DNA of 64,000 bases from Candidatus Poribacteria bacterium (GCA_003635265.1 PYIZ01000046.1:1-64000), one strand, 5' to 3'; shown: positions 27,839-36,756, numbered from the stretch's first letter. The notes: generated by a model not told the origin, from the sequence alone. Made by a program: numbers and translations.

Positions 27839-27903
27839 GTCCCGATGGATCGGGATTCCAAGCAATATGCCGTAACCCTTGCACCAATGAACTAATGAAT
27901 CAA
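27839..27903. repeat. Dispersed repeats (CCCGAT palindrome plus ATGAACYA)
   Basis: TCCCGATGGATCGGGATTCC near 27840-27859 and CCAATGAACTAATGAATCA at 27883-27903 occupy the gap before the aminotransferase gene. Confidence 0.6.
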
Positions 27904-27970
27904 AAATTTCACCGTCAGGGAGACCCGCTAAGTCTCCCGACATAATCAATCATCTGGAGAATATCAAATA

Positions 27971-29347
27971 ATGATGGCAAATACCCCAAAAGAACTATCC
28001 ACACAAGATTACCGGAAAATTGATCAAGCACACGCCTGGCATCCGCTTTTTCAACATCAACTCTTGGATCAATCGGATCTCCTCGTCTTTGAAAGTGCGA
28101 ACGGAACAACAATCGTAGACGCGGACGGAAACGAATATTTGGACGCCTACTCGGCACTTTGGAATGTCAACGTCGGTTATGGGCGGCAGGAGATCGCCGA
28201 TGCCGTTTATGAACAGATCCAGAAATTACCGTACTATCCACACGCACAGATTAACATCCCTGCAACACTCCTAGCTGAAAAACTTACGGCACTCTTACCG
28301 GGCAACCTGAACCATGTCTACTTCTGCAACAGCGGATCGGAAGCCAATGAAACCGCAATAAAAATGGCGCGACAATATGGACGGCAGAAATATCCCGGCG
28401 ACAACCGCTACAAGATCATCAGCCGCTACCGCGGGTATCACGGCTTCACATACGGGGCGATGTCTGCGACGGGCCAAACCCGTCGTCGCAAAGCGTTTGA
28501 ACCGCTTGTCCCCGGCTTTCACCATGTCCATCCGCCTTACACCTATCGATACGGTCAGGGATGCAGCGAAGATGAGTTTGGCATCGCCTGCGCCAACGAG
28601 ATCGAGAAGGTCGTTCAATGGGAAGGGGTAGAGACAGTTATCGCCGTAATCGCCGAACCAATCATCGGTGGGGGCGGCGTGCTTGTGCCGCCGGATACCT
28701 ACCTCCCAAGAGTCAGAGAGATCTGTGATAAATACGGACTCCTGCTCATCGCCGACGAAGTGATCACTGGCTTCGGTAGAACGGGAAGACTGTTCGGCTG
28801 CGAGCATTGGGATGTCGAACCAGACATCATCACCCTCGCTAAAGGACTCACCAGTGGCTACATTCCGCTGGGAGCCTGTGTGGCAAGCGATGGAGTCTTT
28901 GAGGAATTTCTCGGTGAACCGGATGAAAGCCGAGAGTTTGCACAAGTCTGCACCTACGGCGGACACCCCGTCGCATGTGCAGCAGGACTGGCAAACTTGG
29001 ATATCCTGACCGAAGAACGATTGGCAGAGAACTCCGAGCGCGTCGGCGCGTACCTCCTCAAAAACCTGAAGACACTCGAAAGCCTCCCGATTGTCGGGGA
29101 TGTCAGAGGGAAAGGGCTGATGATCGGTGTCGAACTGGTAGCGGATAGCGATGGCACACAACTGGATACCGCCACCACAAAAGCGATCTGTGCGGAAATC
29201 CTGAAGAAAGGCATCATCGTCGGACGGATCGGGCAGACTGTGGACGAGCCTGAAAATATCATCTTCCTCGCCCCACCCCTGATCCTGACAGCTGCCGAGG
29301 CGGATCGAATCTTTGAGACGTTCCAAGACGTGCTTACGAACCTTTAA
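27971..29347 (+). CDS. Class III pyridoxal-phosphate aminotransferase
   Basis: A 458-residue fold-type I enzyme. It shows FCNSGSEANETAIKMARQY (PLP phosphate binding), the IADEVITGFGRTG motif whose Asp contacts the PLP nitrogen, and the catalytic Lys in LAKGLTSGYIPLG. The family covers omega-amino acid:pyruvate transaminases, diaminopelargonate and taurine transaminases. Substrate is not resolved. Because PhnX is encoded 14 kb upstream, an aminoethylphosphonate-type substrate is conceivable but unsupported. A long opposite-strand reading frame over this gene is a shadow. Start at the first of two adjacent ATGs is uncertain by one codon. Confidence 0.93.
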   Translation: MMANTPKELSTQDYRKIDQAHAWHPLFQHQLLDQSDLLVFESANGTTIVDADGNEYLDAYSALWNVNVGYGRQEIADAVYEQIQKLPYYPHAQINIPATLLAEKLTALLPGNLNHVYFCNSGSEANETAIKMARQYGRQKYPGDNRYKIISRYRGYHGFTYGAMSATGQTRRRKAFEPLVPGFHHVHPPYTYRYGQGCSEDEFGIACANEIEKVVQWEGVETVIAVIAEPIIGGGGVLVPPDTYLPRVREICDKYGLLLIADEVITGFGRTGRLFGCEHWDVEPDIITLAKGLTSGYIPLGACVASDGVFEEFLGEPDESREFAQVCTYGGHPVACAAGLANLDILTEERLAENSERVGAYLLKNLKTLESLPIVGDVRGKGLMIGVELVADSDGTQLDTATTKAICAEILKKGIIVGRIGQTVDEPENIIFLAPPLILTAAEADRIFETFQDVLTNL

Positions 29348-29394
29348 GTCGGGCGTTCCATAAGCGACGAAAACAAGCGATGGTGAGATGCGAA

Positions 29395-30093
29395 ATGGCA
29401 CATATTACCAAGCGAGAACTTGATAACCTCTGCGAAACCCTACGCGCCGTAGATGCCGATATTCGGGACATCGTGATGTTCGGATCCTTCGTCTATGCTC
29501 CCTCTCTAGCACGGGACATCGACTTGGTCATTACGACAACCAAGCGGAAGGATTACGACGTTTATTTCGACGCAGTGGCAGACTTCCCGATAAATGTGGA
29601 TGTGATCGCACGACAGCCGGGGGAGAGAATCGGTGACCGCATCGCTTGGGGCATAAAAGCTGTCGGGCAAGTTCTTGCCGGTGATGGACAAACGATAGAG
29701 GAGGTGATGGAAATGCCTGCTCCTACTTTTGAGCGAGTACGGAAGATTTTCTACCTTGCAGATGAAAATTTTTCAAATGCTCAAAATACCCAAGATCCGG
29801 ATATCAAAGATGAAGCCTATAAAGACGCTTTTAACAAGCTATTTGATGTAGCTCGCAATGCTGCTATGGCTTATCTCGGCAGCGAACAAACAAGATGGGG
29901 ACAGTTGCGCCGTGCATTACCTCAACTCTTCTCAGAGCGATTTAGGGAAATTATTGATACGCTCCACATCGATTATGGCTATGATGGCAATTACCCGATA
30001 GACGACGTTAACGAAGAATTTCAGCGATGCCGAGATCTGGTAGAGCAGTTTGTGGACGATCTGGAAAAAGCCGCTTCAGGAGATCCCCTCTGA
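29395..30093 (+). CDS. Nucleotidyltransferase-HEPN fusion protein
   Basis: A 232-residue protein with two parts. Residues 1-110 are a minimal nucleotidyltransferase: G30-S31, D41 and D43, and a third acidic residue D69 (INVDVI), the MNT catalytic triad. Residues about 120-230 are helical with HEPN features, including R184-x6-H191. MNT and HEPN are usually separate antitoxin and toxin partners; here they are one chain. The ATG at 29395 is preferred (GGTGAG 7 nt upstream) over one at 29380. It lies between the aminotransferase and ispG, 16 nt from the latter. A role as antibiotic-type nucleotidyltransferase or as a self-contained toxin-antitoxin are the alternatives. Confidence 0.75.
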   Translation: MAHITKRELDNLCETLRAVDADIRDIVMFGSFVYAPSLARDIDLVITTTKRKDYDVYFDAVADFPINVDVIARQPGERIGDRIAWGIKAVGQVLAGDGQTIEEVMEMPAPTFERVRKIFYLADENFSNAQNTQDPDIKDEAYKDAFNKLFDVARNAAMAYLGSEQTRWGQLRRALPQLFSERFREIIDTLHIDYGYDGNYPIDDVNEEFQRCRDLVEQFVDDLEKAASGDPL

Positions 30094-30109
30094 CAGAAGA
30101 AAGAAATCT

Positions 30110-31228
30110 ATGAAAGATCTACTACAAATCAACAATCGAAAACCGACACGACAAGTGGAGGTCGGAAACATACCAATCGGCAACGGGAACCCAATCTCGA
30201 TCCAAACGATGACCACCACACTGACCCACGATATTGATGCCACACTGCGCCAAACCGAACGGTGCGTCGAAGCCGGCGCACAGATTGTACGTGTTGCCGT
30301 CCCCGAAGAGAGCGATGCGAAAGCGTTGCCTGAACTGGTCAAACGCGCCCCTGTGCCGATTGTCGCAGACATCCATTTCAATTATCGGTACGCGCTGGCA
30401 GCCGTCGATGCCGGCGTCGCGAAAGTCCGAATCAACCCCGGCAACATCGGCGTTGAAAAACGGATCGCACAGGTCCTCTCTGCTGCCAAAGCGGCACGCA
30501 TTCCAATCCGTATCGGCGTCAATGAAGGATCCCTCGAAAAAGACCTGTTGGATAAATATCCGTCCCCCACAGCCGAAGCCCTCGTTGAAAGCGCGATGCG
30601 TCACGTCAACATTTGCGAAGACCATGACTTTACCGACATCATCATCTCTGTTAAATCGAGCGATCCTCTACGGATGATTGAGGCAAATCGAATCCTCTCC
30701 ACCAAAGTCCGCTATCCACTCCATCTCGGCGTGACAGAAGCAGGAACACCGCGCCGGGCGCACGTCAAATCCACCATTGGCATCGGCACGCTGTTGATGG
30801 AAGGCATCGGGGACACCATCCGCATCTCAATCACCGGCGATCCAGCCGAGGAGGTCCTAACAGCGAAGGAGCTGCTCCGCACACTCGGCTTGGCGGATAA
30901 CCTCCTTGACGTTGTCTCCTGCCCGTTCTGTGGCCGCGGCGATGCAGAGGCAGATTATGAGGGCATCGTCGCTGTCGCTGAAGAGTTGTTGGAAAAACAC
31001 AATATCAAAATCCCTGTCGCCGTCATGGGCTGCGAGGTGAACGGACCGGGCGAAACCCGAAACGCAGAGGTCGGAATCCACCTAGGCGGCAAAGAGCTCG
31101 CCGTGCTGAAGATCCGCGGCGAAAAGGTCAGGACGTTTCGGGGGAAGACTGAGGTCAACCCACAGTTTCTCGCAAGCGCACTCTTAGAGGCAGCACAACA
31201 GGTGCAAAACGAAGCGGAGAAAGAATAG
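30110..31228 (+). CDS. ispG: 4-hydroxy-3-methylbut-2-enyl diphosphate synthase
   Basis: The 372-residue length equals that of E. coli IspG. The [4Fe-4S] ligands are in place: C271 and C274 (CPFCGR), C308 and E315 (GCEVNGPGE). The N-terminal TIM barrel shows IQTMTTTLTHDIDAT and ADIHFNYRYAL. It converts methylerythritol cyclodiphosphate to HMBPP in the MEP isoprenoid pathway; dxr of the same pathway is at 51167. An in-frame extension upstream would overlap the MNT-HEPN gene and lacks homology, so ATG 30110 is chosen. It ends one base before the enoyl-CoA hydratase start. Confidence 0.97.
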   Translation: MKDLLQINNRKPTRQVEVGNIPIGNGNPISIQTMTTTLTHDIDATLRQTERCVEAGAQIVRVAVPEESDAKALPELVKRAPVPIVADIHFNYRYALAAVDAGVAKVRINPGNIGVEKRIAQVLSAAKAARIPIRIGVNEGSLEKDLLDKYPSPTAEALVESAMRHVNICEDHDFTDIIISVKSSDPLRMIEANRILSTKVRYPLHLGVTEAGTPRRAHVKSTIGIGTLLMEGIGDTIRISITGDPAEEVLTAKELLRTLGLADNLLDVVSCPFCGRGDAEADYEGIVAVAEELLEKHNIKIPVAVMGCEVNGPGETRNAEVGIHLGGKELAVLKIRGEKVRTFRGKTEVNPQFLASALLEAAQQVQNEAEKE

Positions 31229-32005
31229 ATGGCTGAAACAGATGGGAAAATCACCGTACATCAAACAGAGGCGATAACCACGATCCGACTGAATCGCCCC
31301 GACAAACTCAACGCGGTTGATCGTGAAATGCTAGATATGCTTGACGCAGAGGTGAACCGCTTGCATCAAGATGAATCGGTGCGTGTTGTTGTGCTAGAGG
31401 GAAGCGGGGAACGTGCGTTCTGCGTTGGTGCGGATCTCAACCATATTGCAACCTTTACTCCCGCCAATATCCGCAAATGGGTTAACGATGGGAATCGCGT
31501 CCTCAGTCGGCTCGCCAATCTTCCGGTCTCAGTGATTGCAGCGATCCACGGCTACGCAGTCGGCGGTGGACTCGAATTCGCGCTAGCGTGTGATCTGCGC
31601 ATCGTATCAGAAGATTCAAGTTTTGGGCTGCCGGAGATAACGCACGGCTGGTTTCCGGGGTGGGGTGGCACCCATCGACTGCTGAACGTCATCGGCGAAG
31701 CAAAGGCAAAAGAGATGGTACTTCTCGGTGAGCGGATTGATGCCCACACCGCACAAGACTTGGGATTGGTGAATCGCGTCGTTCCGAGGGAAAATCTTAC
31801 AGACGAAGTACAACAGATCGCCGAATCGCTCGCTCAGAAAAGCCCCGTTGCGGTGAGAGCCGCCAAAGCCGCGTTAACGCGAAATCCGATGCCAGAAGAC
31901 GGCTATGAAATCTCCTACGAAGCACTAGCATTATCAACCTGTTTCACAACGCCGGAGGTTCAAGAGGGATTAGAAGCGTTTTTGAGCCGCAAGCGTGAGG
32001 CGTAA
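31229..32005 (+). CDS. Enoyl-CoA hydratase/isomerase family protein
   Basis: A 258-residue crotonase. The oxyanion-hole segments are AFCVGADLNHI and HGYAVGGGLEFALACD. The acid/base glutamate is likely in LPEITHGWFPGWGGTHRL. These residues fit hydratases acting on short or medium enoyl-CoA thioesters. The ATG abuts the ispG stop codon, with GGAG inside the end of ispG, indicating translational coupling. No other beta-oxidation gene is near. The pairing with ispG is unusual and may be accidental. Confidence 0.9.
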   Translation: MAETDGKITVHQTEAITTIRLNRPDKLNAVDREMLDMLDAEVNRLHQDESVRVVVLEGSGERAFCVGADLNHIATFTPANIRKWVNDGNRVLSRLANLPVSVIAAIHGYAVGGGLEFALACDLRIVSEDSSFGLPEITHGWFPGWGGTHRLLNVIGEAKAKEMVLLGERIDAHTAQDLGLVNRVVPRENLTDEVQQIAESLAQKSPVAVRAAKAALTRNPMPEDGYEISYEALALSTCFTTPEVQEGLEAFLSRKREA

Positions 32006-32034
32006 AAAAATCGGGCAACAGAAACCGATTGGGG

Positions 32035-32093
32035 TCATTAGTTCACTCGTTCATTAATGAACCAATGTACTAATGAACCAATGAACCAAAGGA
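32035..32093. repeat. Longest ATGAACYA repeat cluster
   Basis: Inverted units (TTAGTTCACTCGTTCATT) meet direct units (AATGAACCAATG-TACTAATGAACCAATGAACC) at a GTTCATTAATGAAC palindrome. The array ends 9 nt before the next start codon and contains its likely ribosome site at the border. Confidence 0.7.
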
Positions 32094-32101
32094 ATCACCC
32101 C

Positions 32102-33055
32102 ATGGCAAGCGAATTTCTTGTGGATGGAGACCTATTTGTCGAAGTGGTGGACAACACCGACGGCGGCGGCATCCCACCCAAACGCCTCCAAACGCTCGGT
32201 CAAGCGCACCGGGACGGCACCTTTGACACCACCGCCTTCCCATTTGAGCGTTCCAACGGATATAACGGTATCCGTCAACTCTACAGTCAAAAGGGACCGC
32301 AGGAGAACATCTTTCGTTCCGGTTGGGGCAGCAGCCTCAATTTTGAGTTCGTTTTTGACGTTACTGGTGCAGCGATGACACCCCGCTGGCTTGACGGAAA
32401 TAATGGAAGTCCACCGACACCAAGCCGACTGACTCGGTTGACCGATAATTCAGTTCGCTTAGAGACGTTTGTCCCTGAACCTCACCGCGTTGACGTAACC
32501 ACCACCTTCACCCTCGTCCCACCCCATTACATCGATTGGAAAACAACAATTGTGGCACGCTCCAACGGCTTTGATGGGGACTGGCTAGGCCTGTTCTGGG
32601 CAAGCTATATCCACGCGCCGGAAAATAAAACAACATACTTTCGCGGTCATCGAAGCAAAGACGGTCCGGTGGAGTGGATCGGATCGCTGGAAGAAAGCCC
32701 ACCCGACCCACGCGTTTTTGCTAGCGAAACAGATCCACTGCTACCGACTGAACCCGACCCAAACGGTAGGTTATTTCACAATATCCGCCCAACTCGCTAT
32801 GCCGTTCCGTTGTTTTACGGACGTTGGCGTAACATGATGCTCGAAATGATGTTCGAGAATGAAGAAGATTTGCGATTCGCCATCCAGCCAACGGGCGGCG
32901 GTCTGAAGAATCCGGCATGGGACTTCGCGCTGATTATCAGAAATTGCGAGATGTTAAGGCCTTACAATTTTAGTGGTCGCGTCGTCTTCAAACCCTTCGT
33001 TAGTCCTGAAGATGCGTGGGAGGAGTATCAGGGGTGGGTCGAAACGCACCCATAG
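32102..33055 (+). CDS. Protein of unknown function, beta-rich
   Basis: A 317-residue soluble protein, starting MASEFLVDGDLFVEVVDN; an upstream extension to 32057 would be translated repeat and is excluded. AAAGGA lies before the ATG. Sequence features are beta-strand patterns and many aromatic residues (FWASYIHAPENKTTYFRG, LEMMFENEEDLRFAIQPTGG). The layout resembles galactose-mutarotase-like or other carbohydrate-binding beta-sandwich proteins, but no family can be named with confidence. No signal peptide or membrane helix is visible. Confidence 0.7.
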   Translation: MASEFLVDGDLFVEVVDNTDGGGIPPKRLQTLGQAHRDGTFDTTAFPFERSNGYNGIRQLYSQKGPQENIFRSGWGSSLNFEFVFDVTGAAMTPRWLDGNNGSPPTPSRLTRLTDNSVRLETFVPEPHRVDVTTTFTLVPPHYIDWKTTIVARSNGFDGDWLGLFWASYIHAPENKTTYFRGHRSKDGPVEWIGSLEESPPDPRVFASETDPLLPTEPDPNGRLFHNIRPTRYAVPLFYGRWRNMMLEMMFENEEDLRFAIQPTGGGLKNPAWDFALIIRNCEMLRPYNFSGRVVFKPFVSPEDAWEEYQGWVETHP

Positions 33056-33102
33056 ACTGTAGCCAAGAATCGTTCCGTCTCGTCTGAAAGGAATCCTTAT
33101 AT

Positions 33103-33777
33103 ATGGCAACTAATCGCTCAAATGCCCTACCTCCCCAATGGGGAAACCTCATCGAAAATCTCAACGCCACCGATGATAATTGTGGAAATCCCTTCTTCCA
33201 GCAAGCAATATCGCGTCTAGAATCGCTCTGGAAGGAGCGCGTGACGAACCAGAACGACAAAGCATCGGGGGTGTTGCTATCTGCCCTAGGACAAGCGTTG
33301 ACGGTTTACTCCACCACCGAATCAGTAACAAAGGCATTCGTCCATCTACTGCCGGAGGTGCTCCGTGTCTCCCAAAGTCCGTTCGGTTTTCTCGCAGAGG
33401 TCCGTTATAGCGCACCGAACAAGCCGTATCTATACTCACATGCGGTCACTGACATCTACAAACCCGGTTTCGGCTTGTACGACATCGTCACCGACCTCCA
33501 GTTCCATAATCTTGACACGCTGAACGGAGCAATCATGACCGGTCGGCGTCCAGTGCTGACCAACGATCCACCAAACGATCCGCGTAGCGGGGGGCTCCCC
33601 TTCGGTCACACAGGACTTGAGGCGTACCTAGGACTGCCCTTCCTCGTGGACGATGATCTGGTCGGTGCCACCTCGCTCGGCGACCGTTCGGGCGGTTACT
33701 CAGAGCGGGAGGTAGAACTGCTCGCGCCGCTATGCGAGATTGGTGGTCTCATAATCGCCACCCACCGCAACAGGTAA
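33103..33777 (+). CDS. Stand-alone GAF-domain protein
   Basis: A 224-residue protein. An N-terminal region of about 65 residues precedes a GAF domain with the motif series seen in histidine-kinase sensors: GFLAEVRY, AIMTGRRPVLTNDPPNDPRS, GLPFGHTGLEAYLGLPF and SLGDRSGGYSEREV. No kinase, GGDEF or DNA-binding output domain follows, and the neighbours are not signalling genes. It might bind a small ligand and act on a partner elsewhere. The AAAGGAATCC ribosome site precedes the ATG. Confidence 0.8.
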   Translation: MATNRSNALPPQWGNLIENLNATDDNCGNPFFQQAISRLESLWKERVTNQNDKASGVLLSALGQALTVYSTTESVTKAFVHLLPEVLRVSQSPFGFLAEVRYSAPNKPYLYSHAVTDIYKPGFGLYDIVTDLQFHNLDTLNGAIMTGRRPVLTNDPPNDPRSGGLPFGHTGLEAYLGLPFLVDDDLVGATSLGDRSGGYSEREVELLAPLCEIGGLIIATHRNR

Positions 33778-33900
33778 TTGCATGGTCCGGTTCCCTGTTT
33801 GTGCTTTGAATTCCGATCGCAATATCAGAGTGCATCAACAAGCGGATAATGTTATGGGGCACACCGCACCCGGGGTTGTAACAGGAACGGAGAACAAACA

Positions 33901-34338
33901 ATGAAACGCCATCACCTTGCAGCTCTGTTTCTCCTAATCTTCGGAGGATTATTTGCCTATTTGAGGTTCAATACTGGGGATACAGATGGAGCAATTCGGA
34001 CAGCTATCATCTTTGCCATACTCGGGGTATTACTATTTTTTTTCGGAAGATTGCAGCCCTGGCTCAGATCTCTTGGACTAAATCTGATTCTCCTAATTGT
34101 CGTAGGGGTATCTGCCTATCGGGATTTCATGGCTGGGGATATGGTAAGTGTAATTCTAGGTATCCTGATTATTTTGGGGATAGTCATTGTGTTCTTTCAA
34201 AATAAGCCGCTCATTAAAACTAACATAGAACCTTGGCTGAAACCTGTAACACGTATTGGACTTGGTCGTGCTGCTGCTTTTAGTCTTCTTCTTGCGATAG
34301 AACCGATTTCAGCCAAAGCCCCTTGCATAACGGGATAG
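33901..34338 (+). CDS. Small membrane protein, first of a tandem pair
   Basis: A 145-residue protein starting MKRHHLAALFLLIFGGLFAY and containing four hydrophobic helices separated by short charged turns. The first 60 residues are strongly similar to the neighbour at 34459 (MKRHH, FGGLFAY, AIRTAII). The upstream DNA is also similar, so the whole unit appears duplicated. No conserved family is recognised. CGGAGAAC precedes the ATG. The C-terminal stretch of about 20 residues has no counterpart in the copy. Confidence 0.65.
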   Translation: MKRHHLAALFLLIFGGLFAYLRFNTGDTDGAIRTAIIFAILGVLLFFFGRLQPWLRSLGLNLILLIVVGVSAYRDFMAGDMVSVILGILIILGIVIVFFQNKPLIKTNIEPWLKPVTRIGLGRAAAFSLLLAIEPISAKAPCITG

Positions 34339-34458
34339 ATGAACCAATGGACGTATATCCTGTTAATCCTTAAATCCTCTAAATCTTGATTCAGACAAGT
34401 GTATAGCATTATAGGTCACACCACAACTCGGATTGCCATAAAAGAAGGAGAATGACCA

Positions 34459-34860
34459 ATGAAGCGTCATCACATTATAGCTATGTTTTCCTTTATCTCC
34501 GGAGGATTATTTGCTTATATACAATTTCACCATGGGGATATAGGCCGCGCAATTCGGACGGGCATCATCTGTACCCTAATCGGAGTTATCGTACTTTCCT
34601 ACGAAAAATTGCGATCCTGGCTCAGACCCGTGGGAGTCGCGGTGCCCTTAACTTTCTTAGGATTAATGGCGGCTCATGCGGCTTTCACGGGGGATATAGC
34701 GGCAGCAATTTTCTTATGTATCATGGTGATTGGAGGAGGAGTTTGCCACTTCTTTCAGGACACACTATTCTTTAAAGAAAAAATAGAACCTTATATTGGG
34801 ATACTCGCCTTGCTGATCATGACGCTTTTCCTTCTCTTTGATGCTTTTTCTTCCCTTTAA
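34459..34860 (+). CDS. Small membrane protein, second of a tandem pair
   Basis: A 133-residue paralogue of the protein at 33901, with the same MKRHH start, GGLFAY segment, GDIGRAIRTGII motif and four helices. The ribosome site is GAAGGAG. The copies differ at many positions, so the duplication is old or under different selection. A hairpin terminator lies about 100 nt downstream. Function unknown. Confidence 0.65.
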   Translation: MKRHHIIAMFSFISGGLFAYIQFHHGDIGRAIRTGIICTLIGVIVLSYEKLRSWLRPVGVAVPLTFLGLMAAHAAFTGDIAAAIFLCIMVIGGGVCHFFQDTLFFKEKIEPYIGILALLIMTLFLLFDAFSSL

Positions 34861-34962
34861 GAAATGGAATGAGCATCTTTGTCTTTGCTCCCTTTCTCAC
34901 TCTCTCACCTGCTCACTTTCATTATCCTTCCCAATAGGGCGACAGGTAGCAACTATCGCTAT

Positions 34963-35000
34963 AAAACCTTCCTCGACTCGCAACCGTGGGGAGGTTTTTT
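34963..35000 (+). terminator. Rho-independent terminator
   Basis: AACCTTCC (34965-34972) pairs with GGGAGGTT (34989-34996, one G-T wobble) across a 16-nt loop, with a T6 run at 34995-35000. It lies downstream of the tandem membrane-protein genes and upstream of the isomerase genes. Confidence 0.7.
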
Positions 35001-35124
35001 GTTGATCCCTTATCGAGCGTTTGACTCTCTGACAGTTTTGTGATAACCTAAGTTACCATTTATAGACTGAGAGGCTACGGCATACGGAGTATGCCTGCTA
35101 CTTCACAGAAAGGAATCATTCCCG

Positions 35125-35931
35125 ATGAAATACATCATGTTCACGAAACACCTAGAAGGCTTGGATGTCGCAGGTATCATCAGCGCCCTGAAATCAGTTG
35201 GGGTGCAAGGCGCAGATCTATGCGTGCGTCCCGGTTATCCAGTTAATCCCGAAAACGCTGACAAACAGCTGCCAGCGGCTGCCAAGCAGTTCGCCAACGA
35301 AGGACTCGCAATCCCACTTGTAACAACTCCCACCAGTTTTCTAGATCCGCAAGACGCCGATGTGCAACGGGTATATGCGGCGTGCGGAGAGGCAGGCGTC
35401 GCCAATCTCAAGGTTGGCTACTGGCACTGGTCAAAGGAAGATGGCGGGTATTGGGCACTGGTCGATCGCATCCGCGACGCCCTCGACGGGTTCCAAGCCC
35501 TCTCTGCCCAACACGGCGTCCGCACCTGCCTGCACAACCATTCGGGGACTTCGATGGGACTGAACTCATCCGCGGTGATGAACCTCGTCAAAGGATTCGA
35601 TCCGCAGCATGTCGGCGTATTCGCGGATCCCGGTCACCTCTCGATTGTCGGAGAACCGATCGACATGGCACTTGACATCGTGAAGGACTATCTCGCAGTG
35701 ATGTCATTTAAGGATATGATGCGGCCCCCCGGAGGGGGCACACGAGTCGTCCGAATGGGACACGGTTTCGTCGATTGGGAAACAGCGGTCAGAACCTTAA
35801 CGGAGATGAACTTCGATGGTCCCGTCAGCTTCCACAGTGAATACAGCGGCGAACCGGTGGATACCGTCATTGATCTTGCACGCATTGATGTCCGATTTAT
35901 CAACAACCTGCGTGAACAAATTGAAGAATAA
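35125..35931 (+). CDS. Sugar phosphate isomerase/epimerase-family protein (TIM barrel)
   Basis: A 268-residue xylose-isomerase-like TIM barrel. Metal-ligand candidates are in CLHNHSGTSMG, FADPGHLSIVGE, MSFKDMMR and SFHSEYSGE. The class includes IolE, hydroxypyruvate isomerase and sugar epimerases. It is followed 13 nt later by another member, and the two are probably co-transcribed. Substrate unknown. AGAAAGGAATC precedes the ATG. Confidence 0.85.
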   Translation: MKYIMFTKHLEGLDVAGIISALKSVGVQGADLCVRPGYPVNPENADKQLPAAAKQFANEGLAIPLVTTPTSFLDPQDADVQRVYAACGEAGVANLKVGYWHWSKEDGGYWALVDRIRDALDGFQALSAQHGVRTCLHNHSGTSMGLNSSAVMNLVKGFDPQHVGVFADPGHLSIVGEPIDMALDIVKDYLAVMSFKDMMRPPGGGTRVVRMGHGFVDWETAVRTLTEMNFDGPVSFHSEYSGEPVDTVIDLARIDVRFINNLREQIEE

Positions 35932-35943
35932 GAGGGAGGAAGG

Positions 35944-36756
35944 ATGAGCCAATTTACACTCGCACTAAATACCAGCACAATCCGCCCGGCAAGCTTAATG
36001 GACAAGATTCGGATTGCCGGTGAAACGGGTTACGAAGCGATCGAACTGTGGAACGACGATCTCACGGCCTATGAGGAGCAAAACGGCTCACTCGCAGATG
36101 TGAAACGCGCCCTCGACGACTACGGGTTGCCCGTAGTGACCGTCATCGCTCTGCACGGCTGGTTGGATACCACCGGCGCAGAACATCAAGAGGCGCTCGA
36201 AGAAGCGAAGCGGCGCATGGCGCAAGCCGCCGCCGTTGGATCAACCTACAGCGTCGCAAGCCCACCCCGCGGAGTCGCTGATCTAGAACTGGGCGGACAA
36301 AATTACCGCGAACTTCTCGAATTGGGGCGTGAGTTTGGTGTCAAACCCGCGATGGAGTTTTTGGGATTCGTGGACCACATCAATCAGGTCAAGCATGCTT
36401 GGAAAGTCATGGAGGTTGCAGACCACCCCGACAGCACCATCGTTCTGGATCCATTCCATATCTACCGTGGAGGCGGTGAAACCGACGACATGCGCGGAAT
36501 CCCCGCCGATAAGATCGCCGTGTTCCATTTCAACGATGCACCCGCCTCACCGCCCCGTGCGGAGCAGACCGACGCAGATCGAGTCTATCCCGGCGATGGA
36601 ATACTCGATCTAAAAGCGATGATTGCGATCCTAAAGGAGGCAAACTATCAGGGCGTGATCTCCTTAGAGCTATTCAACCCTAGTTATTGGGAAGAGGATC
36701 CGCGGGAAGTTGCACGGATCGGGTTGGAAAAGATGAAAGCCGCAATCGGAGACTAA
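35944..36756 (+). CDS. Sugar phosphate isomerase/epimerase-family protein (TIM barrel)
   Basis: A 270-residue TIM-barrel protein of the same superfamily but only distantly similar to its neighbour. Characteristic segments are GYEAIELWNDDL, AMEFLGFVDH, VLDPFHIYRGG, VFHFNDAP and SLELFNPSYW. The conserved E, D, H, E set fits a divalent-metal aldose-ketose isomerase or epimerase. GGGAGGAAGG directly precedes the ATG. Together with Gfo/Idh enzymes elsewhere it supports sugar or polyol catabolism. Confidence 0.87.
   Translation: MSQFTLALNTSTIRPASLMDKIRIAGETGYEAIELWNDDLTAYEEQNGSLADVKRALDDYGLPVVTVIALHGWLDTTGAEHQEALEEAKRRMAQAAAVGSTYSVASPPRGVADLELGGQNYRELLELGREFGVKPAMEFLGFVDHINQVKHAWKVMEVADHPDSTIVLDPFHIYRGGGETDDMRGIPADKIAVFHFNDAPASPPRAEQTDADRVYPGDGILDLKAMIAILKEANYQGVISLELFNPSYWEEDPREVARIGLEKMKAAIGD

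Noticed and set aside
13443..29347. Assigning the aminotransferase at 27971 as PhnW
   Set aside because: PhnW belongs to a different aminotransferase class (class V); this enzyme is class III and 14 kb away from phnX.
28295..29401. 368-codon open frame on the minus strand
   Set aside because: It lies opposite the clear class III aminotransferase, has no recognisable domain, and results from the codon bias of the true gene.
32057..32101. N-terminal extension of the 32102 protein
   Set aside because: The 15 extra residues are a translation of the ATGAACYA repeat; a ribosome site supports the later ATG.
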